A stretch of 38,334 nt of DNA from Bifidobacteriaceae bacterium (GCA_031266115.1 JAISBQ010000025.1:1-38334), one strand, 5' to 3'. Positions 10,501 through 18,481 are shown, counted from the stretch's first letter. The notes: generated by a model from the sequence alone, not told the origin. Numbers and translations are program-made.

Positions 10501-13500
10501 TACGGCGGTCACCGTGCCGATCAATGCGGTGAGGCCAGTGACGCCCACGTCGACGACCGTGTCCCCGGATCGTGTCGAGGTCACCGAGAAGGTGTAATCT
10601 CCGGCATCGTCCCCGGTCAGTGCGGTGATGGTGCCAAATCCGACACCCGTGGCCGGGGTCGGATCGTGCGTGATCCGATCGCTCGCATCGCGAACCCGGT
10701 TCCCGTTGGCGTCACGCAGTTCCACCCGCACGGTGTGATAGTCGGTGCCGTTGGCGATCTTGGATCCAGGGGTGATGTAGACGTGGGACATCCCGGGATC
10801 CGGGTCGCCAGGGACGAATTCGACCGAGACGGGCGAGCCGCTCAGCGCCTCGGGTGTCCCCTGCGCACCCAGGACGGTCGCGGAGACCTGGTAGGTGTCG
10901 GACTCGGTGGCCGTGACGCGGATGGTGCAGGTGCCGTCCGTGCCTGTCTGGCATGTGGTCGCGGACAAGGCTGCTCCGGTCGCGCCGTCCAGCGAGAAGG
11001 TGACGGTCTGGCCGGCCAGAACCCGTGCGTCGTCACTGCGGATCAAGGCGGTCACCTCGTGATACTCGGCGCCGTCGGCCACACGCGTGCCGGACGTTCC
11101 GGTGACTTCCGAGGCGTCCCCCACCGGCGCCTTCGCGTGAGTCAAGACACAGAAGATGTCCTGGCCGGCAGCCGTCAAGCTGCCAGGCAGCGTGATGGTG
11201 GTGGCGTCGATGGTCCCAGGAGACACCACCTCCTCGGCCTGGTTCCAGCACGAGACCGCGCTGAGCCCCCATCCGGCCGGGGCGGAGGTCCTCGTGATAG
11301 TCACCGGTTCCCCCGCAGTGGCCACAATGTGTGTGGCATCCGACCGGACAAGCTCCTCGGGGGCGGTCGTGGTGATCATGTCGGTCGCCGAGGACGGGGC
11401 GGCGGATCGGACGTTGTCGAGGGTGAACGCGAAGGGTCCAGCGGCGTACTGCTTGGTGATCACCGCCAGGCGCACCACGCTTGGCGCCACGTAGGCCCGG
11501 TAGTCCTCGACTTCACCGTCGTTGACCCACGCCACGGTGTCCGCCTGCGTTGAACCCGGTGCAGGAATGGTTGATGCGGCATCGGTGGCGCCGACGCCTT
11601 GCTTGGTGGACAGACGGTAGCGGGCATAGACCTCCGCTGTCGGTCCAGCGGGCAGCGCCTCCGGCACCGTCCACTCGAACGAGAACTCGTCGCCGCCCAT
11701 GACCTGGGCGTCGAACGCGTGAGTGTCCGGCCACGCCGTCGCGGAAGCGCCGGCCGCGGTCTGCGGGGCGAGCCATGCGCGCAACCACGACCCCGCCGTC
11801 GGATCGCCCGAGACACGGGCCGTCAACTCATACCTGTTACCACTGGCCAACACAGCTCCGCTCAGCGGCACGTCCCGCATAGCGATGCGTACGCTCACGC
11901 CATCGTCGGTGGAGTGTCCGGTCGCGGCCGCGGAGGGTGCGGCATCGTTCGGAGGTGCCGGCGTCTCCCCCAGCCACATCCTGGCGCGGACCGGTCCCGT
12001 CAGATGGCTGGGGCCATTGCGCTGCGCAGTGGTCCCAAAGCTGTCCGGCGCGTCACCCCAGGACGATGCCGTCGTGACGCCAAAGCTCGCCACGGCCACC
12101 TCGCTCGATGTCACCATGTGCACGGTGGTGCGAATCCCGGCGGCGTTGAGGTTCCCTGCCACTCCCGAGGTGGGATCGATGCCATCGAGACGAGCGCCCC
12201 GGCACGGCCCCGATTCGGTCCGCTCCGCCGATGGCGCTCCACCGGCCTCGCAGTGGGCCGTCACCGCGTTCGCATGCACGGCGTCCGCGCTCGCCCACGT
12301 TTGACCGGCATTGCGACCGTTCACCTGCGGCTGGACCAGACGGACCGTGAATTCGGTGTTGACGGCGTTGAGAATGAAGGAATACTGGCCGGCCCCATCG
12401 GTGGTTCGCTCGCCGACCTTGGCGCCATCGGTGCCATACATCTCGATCGTGGCCCCCGGCACAACGCCCTCGGCCTCCGATACGGCGCCGTCGCCATCGA
12501 CATCGTTGTAGACCACACCGCGGACCACCGGCGCCGTCTGGCACGTCGCCAAGTCGAGGTAGCCGGTTCCTGGGATATCGCCGAGGCTGCGCGCCACGCC
12601 GGACACGGGATCGATGGCGAAGAGGTTGCCCGTCGATCCCCCGAACGCATACAACGTGCCGTTGTAGAACGCCATGCCCCACACATCGTTACTGGTGAAG
12701 GGGCTAGCACCGCCGCCGGCTCCCGTCAGCTGAACCACCTTGGAATACCGCCAATCGCCGGCCTCCCCTGGCACAACCCGCACCAACCACTTGGTGCTCC
12801 CGCTCCCCACCAACAGATAGACGTTGCCTTCGGCGTCAACGGCCATGTCCGAGGCGACTCGGCCGGCGGACTGGCCGGACAACTCATCGGACGGAGTATT
12901 GGGCACCAGCGGGCCCGATTGGACATAGGGGTGGGCCGGATCGACCGGGTCATATTTCATCAACCGGTAGTTCCCCGACAGGTAGGTGTCCTCGAAGCCC
13001 GAGAAGTAGATCTCGCCGGTGATCTGGTTGGCTTCGCCGCCAGACCAGCCTTGCCCTGCGGTGGAATCCGGGCGGGGAACCGTGATCGTGTTTCCTACCG
13101 ACGCCCCGGCCGCGATGTCCAGCACCGACCGGCCGGCCGACGGCGCCGTGCCATACGCCCAGTGGTAGGCGTGGAGTAGACCATCGCCGCCGCGCTCGAG
13201 TGGGGCGGGCCCCACGGCCATCGTGTCCATGTCGTGAGACGACCGGTAGAGCGCGGTGGGCACTGGGGAGGCTCCCGAGACATCCAGCCGGTAGGTGTGA
13301 CTCGACGACACGAGGTACAGGTCGTCACAGTTGAGGTTGGTGTCGAGCACACCACCGCTGGGCGCGGTCACGGCGATCTCTGCCGCCTGAGCTGCATCGA
13401 CGTCGCCAACCAGACTCGCCACACCGTAGGTTCCAGCGGCGATGGCTCCGGCCACCGCCATCGCGAGTGCCTTGCGGGGGGTCAGGACAGGCGAAAAAGA

Positions 13501-13524
13501 ACCTCGCCGGAGGGGACTACTCAT
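4513..13524 (-). CDS. Giant sortase-anchored surface protein with invasin-like Ig repeats
   Basis: The product has 3003 residues. ATG 13524 is chosen over 13629 because GGAG precedes it by 7 nt and a signal peptide follows at once (KALAMAVAGAIAAGTYGVA, cleavage near AQA/AE at about 46). The mature part has four zones. First, a propeller-like head (about 13340-12560, DDLYLVSSSHTYRLD). Second, an SdrD/Cna-B-like domain with a calcium-type loop NDVDGDGAVSEAEG, then a GEVED-type region (WVNDGEVEDYRAY). Third, about 15 Ig-like Big_1 modules of the type GTRLANGVDYHTATVTVRD (about 11130-6240). Fourth, five other Ig-like modules (about 6220-4960). The end carries LAKTG, a hydrophobic segment and RRRRQDG. 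LAxTG is the form recognised by class E sortases of high-GC Gram-positives. It is probably an adhesin or a long stalk displaying the head. No sortase gene is in the window. A start from 13629 cannot be fully excluded. Confidence 0.85.
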   Translation of the reverse strand: MSSPLRRGSFSPVLTPRKALAMAVAGAIAAGTYGVASLVGDVDAAQAAEIAVTAPSGGVLDTNLNCDDLYLVSSSHTYRLDVSGASPVPTALYRSSHDMDTMAVGPAPLERGGDGLLHAYHWAYGTAPSAGRSVLDIAAGASVGNTITVPRPDSTAGQGWSGGEANQITGEIYFSGFEDTYLSGNYRLMKYDPVDPAHPYVQSGPLVPNTPSDELSGQSAGRVASDMAVDAEGNVYLLVGSGSTKWLVRVVPGEAGDWRYSKVVQLTGAGGGASPFTSNDVWGMAFYNGTLYAFGGSTGNLFAIDPVSGVARSLGDIPGTGYLDLATCQTAPVVRGVVYNDVDGDGAVSEAEGVVPGATIEMYGTDGAKVGERTTDGAGQYSFILNAVNTEFTVRLVQPQVNGRNAGQTWASADAVHANAVTAHCEAGGAPSAERTESGPCRGARLDGIDPTSGVAGNLNAAGIRTTVHMVTSSEVAVASFGVTTASSWGDAPDSFGTTAQRNGPSHLTGPVRARMWLGETPAPPNDAAPSAAATGHSTDDGVSVRIAMRDVPLSGAVLASGNRYELTARVSGDPTAGSWLRAWLAPQTAAGASATAWPDTHAFDAQVMGGDEFSFEWTVPEALPAGPTAEVYARYRLSTKQGVGATDAASTIPAPGSTQADTVAWVNDGEVEDYRAYVAPSVVRLAVITKQYAAGPFAFTLDNVRSAAPSSATDMITTTAPEELVRSDATHIVATAGEPVTITRTSAPAGWGLSAVSCWNQAEEVVSPGTIDATTITLPGSLTAAGQDIFCVLTHAKAPVGDASEVTGTSGTRVADGAEYHEVTALIRSDDARVLAGQTVTFSLDGATGAALSATTCQTGTDGTCTIRVTATESDTYQVSATVLGAQGTPEALSGSPVSVEFVPGDPDPGMSHVYITPGSKIANGTDYHTVRVELRDANGNRVRDASDRITHDPTPATGVGFGTITALTGDDAGDYTFSVTSTRSGDTVVDVGVTGLTALIGTVTAVFDADDPLPGNSSLTVDPTRLPVGETAVATARLVDANQNPVAGIRVCFSTDPEISDAITTCKVTSTAGLASVDITTLVARGYEVYASFVDRQNVTRPLTGSPTTVVFEPLDPDGGTTTLTGTDSETRKTGGQAYHEATVTARDIHGNPVPGAPVLFALEPGIGSLTPDSSLSGVTVADGTYTIKIVSASTAGTAYVTAMFGRPSGTADTPVTGGAPQATRLALEFVADTVEPGESEFELSTGTRTANGIDAHAVTVTLRDANRTLVTGEEDHIEAVPTGTGGIGTGTVGPWTEISTGVYRAQITSTVWGVKTVDVSWAGETIAATDPPGTTTVEFVAGTISDPDSFFSVSTGDVIADGDLTHFHTVTVTLQDADENPITDLQGSVIEASAILAGSDPPVVATLSGFTPSAVLGVYTAHITSTVAGDFTVTVGVRTGAEVQPIRSGTANAIAHFIPGNPGGLSHLAVDRTSVRVREIITATATLLDDDGNPVRPTTVTFWTVPPIALPGNGEVTTGEGTGQAQIAITTTRAGDYQLFAAYGTPPQDVPRSPIAITFTPGNPVFGDGLTELTGSDGTRLANGVDYHTATVTVRDGDANPIPGAAVGVAVGGVGALASGQQPSGIADSGGQYTVRIVSPAFQAGTSTVEATVNGETLTDGHSADPVVVRQTFITPDVGDGSTYTLTAGTKVANGIEAHTLVVTLLSATGTPITDQAADLSALARGRDPQGDATVGDFIEGSPGVYTAPITSHATGIKDVTVTVHHTTPVRPLDPPGRTTVEFTPDRYDPDHSGYSVSQFPDVVADGAAAHKQTVTVVLGDAWNNPISGRDADLTGEARLAATPSVEATVADFGETSTPGVYEAAITSTVAGTFTVTVTLTSGTSSPDDVPAAGNILAVFVPGPPHPGTSTLEVSETDLVAGGRAVATVTARDADSNLKAGADIHLWTDPSMPGGGEWWITTGDLGTAVQEISTTQIGTYRLHAALGSSTADITGSPVDITFRPRDVDPGESAFAVSQRPDVIADGTQTQTVTITLDDEYGNPVSPLPGTITVRAVNGSDDAVPTPAVPGTTPGEYLVDLTAEVSGTYIVDVTYTPPTGTPQTIGHGASNNLAVFIAGPPDTRESVLTVTSGEVVVGSNHYATVTVRDANRNLVEGTSVRFWTVPEIAIADGGAAVSGAGGEARVALTTAEAGTYTVHASIDGEEVTASGQLTVTFVAGGTSASQSELTIPTELAPQPVIANGTDVHRAQVHVRDGDRNDKPGVVASVTVTGPDGTIRYFTTPATGTNGIAFVEFSGTVAGDYIVTATVVDDGVPTAVTGSPATATMEPGEPSVQTSTLASSREFVEANGTDAARLTVTLADAYGNLLGHGGDQVTLLTTVGTVGSITDHGDGTYTADATSSSAGSATVSFTVNGTTSAGPAPRTQVIEFIATPAAPMPRYANATTVVGTAAPGTTVTVYSPSHAEICQTETTVLGTFRCTPLSPSQPHEALLTVTATESHGFVSAPATVQVDAVPPLPPVVNPTDGTDLTGEGGDPGDTVVVINPDDGTVLCETEVDADGTFRCGPLTPRPGDGTPIEVIVVDPADNSSEPTRVVVDSAAPEPPDVDPSDGSIVYGDAEPGSHVVVRDADGVVVCEADADRDDGSWSCEPDRHVDDGEELESVAVDPAGNTSRQTIVVADQSRLPVPSVDPSNGGVIVGHGIPGYTVVVTFPGGAEARTVVDTDGRWSVTPPPGYAPVHGHELQVIHETQFNRAQVKTSPNAALVLDRLAPDRPVPTPTGGGTLSGSGEPGASVRVVSANGIELATGTVNAAGSWSVTLPTMVTVGDIVTITLTDAAGNVSVAFSLRIGLIATAADREIVTVGETVSFTVINLQPAEQSTGTVHSIPVSLGAVVGDPNGAATYAWTVPLDAELGVHTFHAVGGFSGEAVSPAFTVVAQPVVAPEAEPVPEVPQVQPSPAPLAKTGISALGAALMWWTMAVLGAGFVLILVAGRRRRQDG

Positions 13525-13687
13525 CTGGTTGCTCCGTCGCGCAGTGTGGTCAGGGTGATGGACGAAGGCGCCGTCTACCGACGGGTACCCAGGGCAGCAC
13601 CAAGGGCGACAACGCCACGCGTATGCCAAATCTATCGGTCGGGGCGCGCCGAAACCACCCGGTCTGCCGTAGAAACACTCCGGTTCC

Positions 13688-13707
13688 GCTCAGCGTCCTG
13701 GCTGAGC
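13688..13707 (-). terminator. Hairpin directly after the DUF4011 gene stop
   Basis: GCTCAGC (13688-13694) and GCTGAGC (13701-13707) form a perfect 7-bp stem with a 6-base loop, beginning 2 nt after the stop at 13709. On the minus strand GTGTTTCT follows about 20 nt on, only weakly T-rich. It probably separates this gene from the surface-protein gene. Confidence 0.5.
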
Positions 13708-13708
13708 C

Positions 13709-16700
13709 CTAGCGGCGCGGGTCGCGAATGCCCGGGCGCATCCGCTCCAGTTCCTCCCATGCTGCGGCCACAACGGTCCGGGCCTCAGCCTCGGGATCCA
13801 TGAACACCGCTGGTGACCATGATTGGACCGTCCTCCACCCCAACCGTTCCAACTCCGCTGATCGCGTCCGTGCCTGGACCCGCACCGATGGCTCGCGGAC
13901 AAAGTCGGGATCGTCGCTCAAGACCGCAACCAGTTCCCGCTCGGGAACCGATGGATGGGACACCGCCAGGGGAATCCGTGCGCCATCGTGCATCCCGTAG
14001 CGGCTGGCCACCGTGAACCCGCGTGCCGTGATCCGGTTCGCCATATCGGCCAGCAGCGCGTCCCCGGCCCGTCCGGTGGGCGATGTCACCTCGGCCGGTG
14101 CCGCCGCAAACGCCAGAATCTCCGCAAAGAGCCTGGTTCCCGGGTCCTTGAGGCGGGCCGGGGCGAGATCGGTGGCCGCGAGGCACGACACCACCGTCAG
14201 CCGATGCCGCGCGGCCGTGAGCGCGTCCAGCAGCAGGCTGTCGCCGCCTGCCCTGCCGATCGGTCCGAAGTCGTACACCACGTGCCCGTGCGGCGTCTTG
14301 GCGAACCCCGGCGTGAAGATCACCGCGTCGCGGGCGATCCCCGCCACCTGCTCCAACCCCACCACGACCAGCGGTTCCACGTTGTCGCGGCTCCTGGCGG
14401 CCGCCAATTCGGGCACGCCGGTCGCCGCGTGGTCGATGGCGTCTTGCACCCGATCGGCGTGCCGGGAGCTGGCCGCCACGATCGCCAGCGATTCGCTGCC
14501 ACGCAGACGCACGTGCGCCACAGCCTCGCGGACCGCCGCATCCACCTCGGCATCCGCGCTTTCCACACTCGCCGATTCGGGGATCACACGGCTGACGCCC
14601 TCCACGGCCCGGAACGTCACGAGACTCCCGCGGGAGGGCAGCGGCAGTGGCCGGCCCAGCGTCGGGTATCCGTGATCGGCGAGGAACCGAGTCAAGCGGG
14701 GATCGCGGCTGGACGGTGGCGCGGGCAACGGCACCTTGGGAAGGAATTCCGCCAGCGCGGCCGCCGCCGATGACGGCCCTTCCGCCAGCCGCGCCGAGTC
14801 GCCGAAGACGAGGACTTGGGAAGCACGCGCCAGCGCGCAGACCACCTGGGCGACGGAAACCTGTCCCACAGCGTCGAGGATGACCAGATCGACCAGCGGT
14901 GCCGACACCTCGGCGAGCGGAAGGGCGAGGGGAACCAGCATGGGGCCGGTGATCCAGCACGGCCTGGCCGCCAGCGCCATGTCCGGGCACACCGCCATGA
15001 CGGTCCGTAGGGGAGTTCCAGCGCTCATCGACTCGAGCGCACCAGCCTGGCCAGGGTGGGTGCGGCGGACCTCATCCCGCCGGGCCACCACCGCTCCGCG
15101 GATCGGTCCGGGTTTGGTCGCGATGTGCGCGAGATCGAGTTCGCGATAGGAATCGATCAGTGCCGCCAGGGCGTCGCCGTTATAGGCGCTGAGCAGCGGA
15201 TCGGATTGAAGAATGAACCCGAGTACCGAACTCCACCAGGCGAGGTCGAGTTCGAATCCCGCCGACTCGGCCGCTTCGCGATCGCGCGGAGGCAACGTCT
15301 GGATGGAGGGTGCGGCATCGTCCATCTCCGCACCCGGCTCCGGCCGGGCGGGAGCCAGTCCCAGGCGGCGGTGGCGAAGATCCGCCAACAACTCCCCCAG
15401 GCCGGCGGCGCTGAGTTGCCTGGTCAACATCCGGATCTCCGGCAGGTACACGAGAGTCCCCCGCGAGGCCTGCAGGCGGTCCAGGTGGGTCGCCAAGTCC
15501 GCCAACGGCAGGGCCGTGAGCGGTGGGGCATCCTGGGCATGAGGGACGATGGCGTTCAGTGCGTCGAGGTCGGCCCGCACGGCTCGGTATTCCGCATCGA
15601 TCATCGCCATGTTGTCCGGCAGCTTGGGCCAGGCCCCGGTCGGATTCCACCGGACCCAGATCTCGCGCTGGGCCTGGAGGTGAAGGAGGGCAGCGTGCAG
15701 GTCTGGAACCACCACGCCTGGCCGCACCATGTCCTTGGCCTGTTTGCGCAGACGGTTGCGGTCCATCCGGCCCATCTCGATGCCCTGCATCTGACGCCAT
15801 TCGGCGGTCGCGGTGGCGGCAACCATCTGGTCCGGCGCTCGCTCGAACACCATCGGCTTGAATACGTCGAGCGCCTGGCGGATCCCGGCCAGCATGTCGA
15901 GCTGTTCACCCCAGGCATCCATCGAATCGGGCACCCCGAGGCCGCTCTGCTCGGACACGGCCCGCATGTGGCCACCGGTGGCCTCAAGGGCGCCGCGGCG
16001 CAGCCGGTCGAGGTGGGTGAGCGCCGCCGTGACACCGGAATCGTCGACAATGTCGGCCCGGTACCACGCCGTGTCCTCCTTGCGCAGGCGGAACGCACCA
16101 AGGGTGGCCAACCGCACGATCTGTTCGCGGGCCGCGTCGAGGCCCTGGGCGTGCAGGGCGATGGCGGCGTTCTGGTCGAGGCGGACCGCGGTACGGGTGC
16201 CAGGGCGATCGCCGGTGACCTGGGCGATGGCCTGGAGCGCATCGTAGGCCGAGATGTTCCAGGGGTCCCTGGGACCATGCAGGGCGCGGATGTATTCGGC
16301 GATCTGGCGGGAGCGTTCCGCGAGAGCGGACCTGATCTGCCTGATCCCGGCGGTATCCAGCTGTGGTGCGCCGACGTCCAAGCCGTCGCGCAGGCGTTCG
16401 ACGGCATCGCGCTGCCATCCGGGCCGCGGCTCCAGGTCGAGGATCGCCTCGCCCAGGCCGACCCCTCGCAGGATCGCGTTCACGGGATGGGAGGCACGGC
16501 GGTTGCCCGTGACGTACAGGACGGACTTGCCCGAGCCGATGGCATCGGCGATGACGGCCGCCGCGGTCGCTGCCGCAGGGGCACCCGGTGCCGCGTCGAC
16601 GAACACCGAGTGCCCGGCGGCGACGACGTCGAGGACGTGTTGCTGGGCGATGCCCAGGTCGCCGATGCCGCGCTCGTGATCCGGGGAACGGTCCGCGGTG

Positions 16701-17629
16701 ACCACGACCGGCAGATTCTGACCTGTGAATGCCCGGCGGGCTCCGCGGTCTCCCGCGAGGGCGGCCACCACGGTGCGGTTCGCCAGGACATCCTGCGCGG
16801 CGTCCAGATCCTCCACAATCAGCTGGCCGGGATGCTCGAAGACTCCGACAATCAGCTTCTCTCTGATGCGGAAGTCCGCCAACACGGTCTTGCCGAGCGC
16901 CGTCAACCGTTCCAGCACGGGGTGCGGGCTGAAGGAAAAGCCGTTGAACGCGTCAGCCGCCAATTGGGCGGCGTCGACGGGGACTCCCCGCGCGCGCAAC
17001 GCCCGGATCAGCACCGGGTTGACCTCCACCGAATGCTCCAGCGTCAACTCGATATCGCGTGGCGTGTCCGCCACGGTGATCGGACGCAGGAGCACGGGGA
17101 CGCGGCGTTGAATCGGAGCGGGAGGGGCCGGCTTGGTCAGGGGCACCACCGCCGATTCGCCGTCAGAGGCGGCGAGGTGGGGGCCGGCATCGTCGGTCAC
17201 GGGCACCGGCGGATAGTCCAGCCACAGGGCGATGCCAATGCACAGGTGGGTGGGTGGGAGGCCGTAGCGCGAGGCGTGATGGTCCGCCACCTGTTGCAGC
17301 GACCGGGCGCGAGTACGGGCAGCGGTTAAGGAGTTGCGTTCCCGGACCAGATTGGTGAGCGGGGTGCCGCGTCCCGCATAGAGCTGGGCGATTCCCGACG
17401 GATGGGCCGTCGAGATGTCCAGGACGCTGTCGCCCAGCGCGGCGATGTCGATCATCGCGTTGGCGCCACCCAGCCGCACCAATTCGACGCGCCAGCGGTT
17501 GACGGCATCGGCGACCTGCGTGAGGCGAGGGTCACGGGGCGGAACCGGGGACGGCGCAGGAGACTGGTCGGGGCCCGCAGGTTCGGGCACAGCCGCACGC
17601 CGGAGAGGATTGAAGAAGGCGGGCCGCAC
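13709..17629 (-). CDS. DUF4011 helicase-like protein with degenerate ATPase and nuclease motifs
   Basis: A 1306-residue protein with DUF4011 at residues about 35-140 (LVRERNSLTAARTRARSL). A superfamily 1 helicase core (Dna2/UPF1-like) follows, with a C-terminal REase-like region. The usual Walker A GPPGTGKT is replaced by DAAPGAPAAATAA (about 345-357). The usual DExx box DEASQ is LDAVGQ (about 919). The GDxxQL motif is FGDSARL. The later helicase motif region is still recognisable (EQVAGIARDAVIFTPGF, then DFGPIGRAGGDSLL). The C-terminus retains the scaffold of very-short-patch-repair-like nucleases (LERLGWRTVQSWS) but not a clear D-ExK triad. Degenerate relatives occur in Actinobacteria, so this may be a non-catalytic DNA-binding or regulatory paralogue. 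The GTG at 17629 has TAGCCT 7 nt upstream, suggesting a leaderless message. GSGKS at 365-369 sits past the P-loop position and is probably not functional. Confidence 0.75.
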   Translation of the reverse strand: MRPAFFNPLRRAAVPEPAGPDQSPAPSPVPPRDPRLTQVADAVNRWRVELVRLGGANAMIDIAALGDSVLDISTAHPSGIAQLYAGRGTPLTNLVRERNSLTAARTRARSLQQVADHHASRYGLPPTHLCIGIALWLDYPPVPVTDDAGPHLAASDGESAVVPLTKPAPPAPIQRRVPVLLRPITVADTPRDIELTLEHSVEVNPVLIRALRARGVPVDAAQLAADAFNGFSFSPHPVLERLTALGKTVLADFRIREKLIVGVFEHPGQLIVEDLDAAQDVLANRTVVAALAGDRGARRAFTGQNLPVVVTADRSPDHERGIGDLGIAQQHVLDVVAAGHSVFVDAAPGAPAAATAAAVIADAIGSGKSVLYVTGNRRASHPVNAILRGVGLGEAILDLEPRPGWQRDAVERLRDGLDVGAPQLDTAGIRQIRSALAERSRQIAEYIRALHGPRDPWNISAYDALQAIAQVTGDRPGTRTAVRLDQNAAIALHAQGLDAAREQIVRLATLGAFRLRKEDTAWYRADIVDDSGVTAALTHLDRLRRGALEATGGHMRAVSEQSGLGVPDSMDAWGEQLDMLAGIRQALDVFKPMVFERAPDQMVAATATAEWRQMQGIEMGRMDRNRLRKQAKDMVRPGVVVPDLHAALLHLQAQREIWVRWNPTGAWPKLPDNMAMIDAEYRAVRADLDALNAIVPHAQDAPPLTALPLADLATHLDRLQASRGTLVYLPEIRMLTRQLSAAGLGELLADLRHRRLGLAPARPEPGAEMDDAAPSIQTLPPRDREAAESAGFELDLAWWSSVLGFILQSDPLLSAYNGDALAALIDSYRELDLAHIATKPGPIRGAVVARRDEVRRTHPGQAGALESMSAGTPLRTVMAVCPDMALAARPCWITGPMLVPLALPLAEVSAPLVDLVILDAVGQVSVAQVVCALARASQVLVFGDSARLAEGPSSAAAALAEFLPKVPLPAPPSSRDPRLTRFLADHGYPTLGRPLPLPSRGSLVTFRAVEGVSRVIPESASVESADAEVDAAVREAVAHVRLRGSESLAIVAASSRHADRVQDAIDHAATGVPELAAARSRDNVEPLVVVGLEQVAGIARDAVIFTPGFAKTPHGHVVYDFGPIGRAGGDSLLLDALTAARHRLTVVSCLAATDLAPARLKDPGTRLFAEILAFAAAPAEVTSPTGRAGDALLADMANRITARGFTVASRYGMHDGARIPLAVSHPSVPERELVAVLSDDPDFVREPSVRVQARTRSAELERLGWRTVQSWSPAVFMDPEAEARTVVAAAWEELERMRPGIRDPRR

Positions 17630-17636
17630 GGCGCCA

Positions 17637-17642
17637 GGCTAG
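17637..17642 (-). promoter_or_regulatory. Candidate -10 box for the DUF4011 gene
   Basis: TAGCCT on the minus strand lies 7 nt before GTG 17629. No Shine-Dalgarno is present, which fits leaderless initiation. Confidence 0.4.
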
Positions 17643-17697
17643 GTCGAAAGACCCGTCCGCGGTGGGAGGCGCGCGCGATGGCGCCGGACACGGCGGG

Positions 17698-17703
17698 TAA
17701 AGT
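17698..17703 (+). promoter_or_regulatory. Candidate -10 box for tRNA-Arg
   Basis: TAAAGT lies 35 nt before the tRNA 5' end, the best -10 match in this short intergenic region. No clear -35 was seen. Confidence 0.3.
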
Positions 17704-17738
17704 GTCCCTCGCCGCGCCGCGTGCCCAGCGGCACCCCA

Positions 17739-17811
17739 GCGCCTGTAGCTCAGTGGATAGAGCATCCGCCTCCTAAGCGGAGGGTCGAGCGTTCGAATCG
17801 CTCCAGGCGCA
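17739..17811 (+). tRNA. tRNA-Arg (anticodon CCT)
   Basis: All four arms fold. The acceptor is GCGCCTG (17739-17745) with CAGGCGC (17804-17810) and discriminator A. The D stem is GCTC/GAGC. The anticodon stem is TCCGC/GCGGA around loop CTCCTAA, giving anticodon CCT. The T arm is GAGCG-TTCGAAT-CGCTC. CCA is not encoded. It decodes the arginine codon AGG. No integrated element is seen at its 3' end. Confidence 0.95.
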
Positions 17812-17826
17812 CGGGCTCACTCTGCT

Positions 17827-17891
17827 CGCCGAGCCCAAGGCTTTGAGTCCCCGGGACGGCAAATCCACGACCCAAACCCTTGGGCTCGGCG
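17827..17891. repeat. 14-bp inverted repeat between tRNA-Arg and tatB
   Basis: CGCCGAGCCCAAGG (17827-17840) and CCTTGGGCTCGGCG (17878-17891) are perfect reverse complements around a 37-base loop. It may terminate the tRNA transcript. A small CGGCGAT/ATCGCCG hairpin follows at once. Confidence 0.5.
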
Positions 17892-17959
17892 ATAATCGCC
17901 GGTCGAGCACGTGCTGGCAGCGACGGCGATCGCGGAAGTCCTCCCGCAGGGCCTACGCT

Positions 17960-18481
17960 GTGGCGGTGTTCGACATCAACGGGACCGAGGCGCTGGTGTT
18001 GCTGGTGTTGGCCTTGGGCCTCGTGGGTCCGGCACGGCTCCCCGACTACGCCCGGCAACTCGGCCGCCTCGCCCGGCGGGTTTCGCGCGCGGTTGGCGAG
18101 ACCAAGGACAAGGTGGAGGGCGAGCTCGGAGTTCAGCGCGGGACTGTCGACTGGGATGCCCTTGACCCGCGCCGGTATGACCCGCGGCGCATCGTCCGCG
18201 ACGCGCTGGCCGATGGCGCACCCACACCGCTCGCGAGCACACTCACCTCGCGCATGGGACCGGCATCGGCCGCTCGCCCGGTGCCCGCCCCGAGTCCACA
18301 CCCCGCCGCCGCTCGCCCGGCCTCACGCGACGTGGTTCCCGGTGAGGCGGATACGCAACCCCCAGCCCGACACTCGTCACACGGCGAGGCCCTCGGCGGC
18401 CGTGCGGCGGGCGGACCGGCGATCGTGGAGCGCGGCGACCGCGACGGCGAGCCCGTACAGGGCGCAGATCGGGATCGCTAG
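17960..18481 (+). CDS. tatB: Sec-independent protein translocase TatB
   Basis: The N-terminus, FDINGTEALVLLVLALGL then VGPARLPDYARQLGRLAR, is the TatB signature: one membrane helix, a GP hinge and an amphipathic helix. The rest is a charged, proline-rich cytoplasmic tail (173 residues in all). TatB works with TatC as the receptor for twin-arginine signal peptides. GTG 17960 is chosen because AGGG precedes it by 8 nt. GTG 17966 would give the more standard VFDING start. The last 105 nt overlap tatC on the opposite strand, so the tail is encoded antisense to the tatC 3' end. The tail has no strong conservation requirement in this family. Confidence 0.88.
   Translation: MAVFDINGTEALVLLVLALGLVGPARLPDYARQLGRLARRVSRAVGETKDKVEGELGVQRGTVDWDALDPRRYDPRRIVRDALADGAPTPLASTLTSRMGPASAARPVPAPSPHPAAARPASRDVVPGEADTQPPARHSSHGEALGGRAAGGPAIVERGDRDGEPVQGADRDR

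Noticed and set aside
4648..11553. Long plus-strand open frames (e.g. 4648-6315, 8419-11553) opposite the giant surface protein
   Set aside because: They are low-complexity, Arg/His/Gly-rich translations antisense to GC-rich repeats, with no ribosome sites or recognisable domains.
16520..16540. GSGKS in the DUF4011 protein as a working P-loop
   Set aside because: It lies about 20 residues after the P-loop position and lacks the leading glycine spacing of GxxxxGK[ST].
15056..17329. 757-codon plus-strand frame opposite the DUF4011 gene
   Set aside because: Composition is typical of an antisense shadow, and the minus-strand frame has clear family motifs.
17739..17900. tRNA-Arg as an integration site
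   Set aside because: No integrase, no repeat of the tRNA 3' end elsewhere in the window, and housekeeping tat genes follow.
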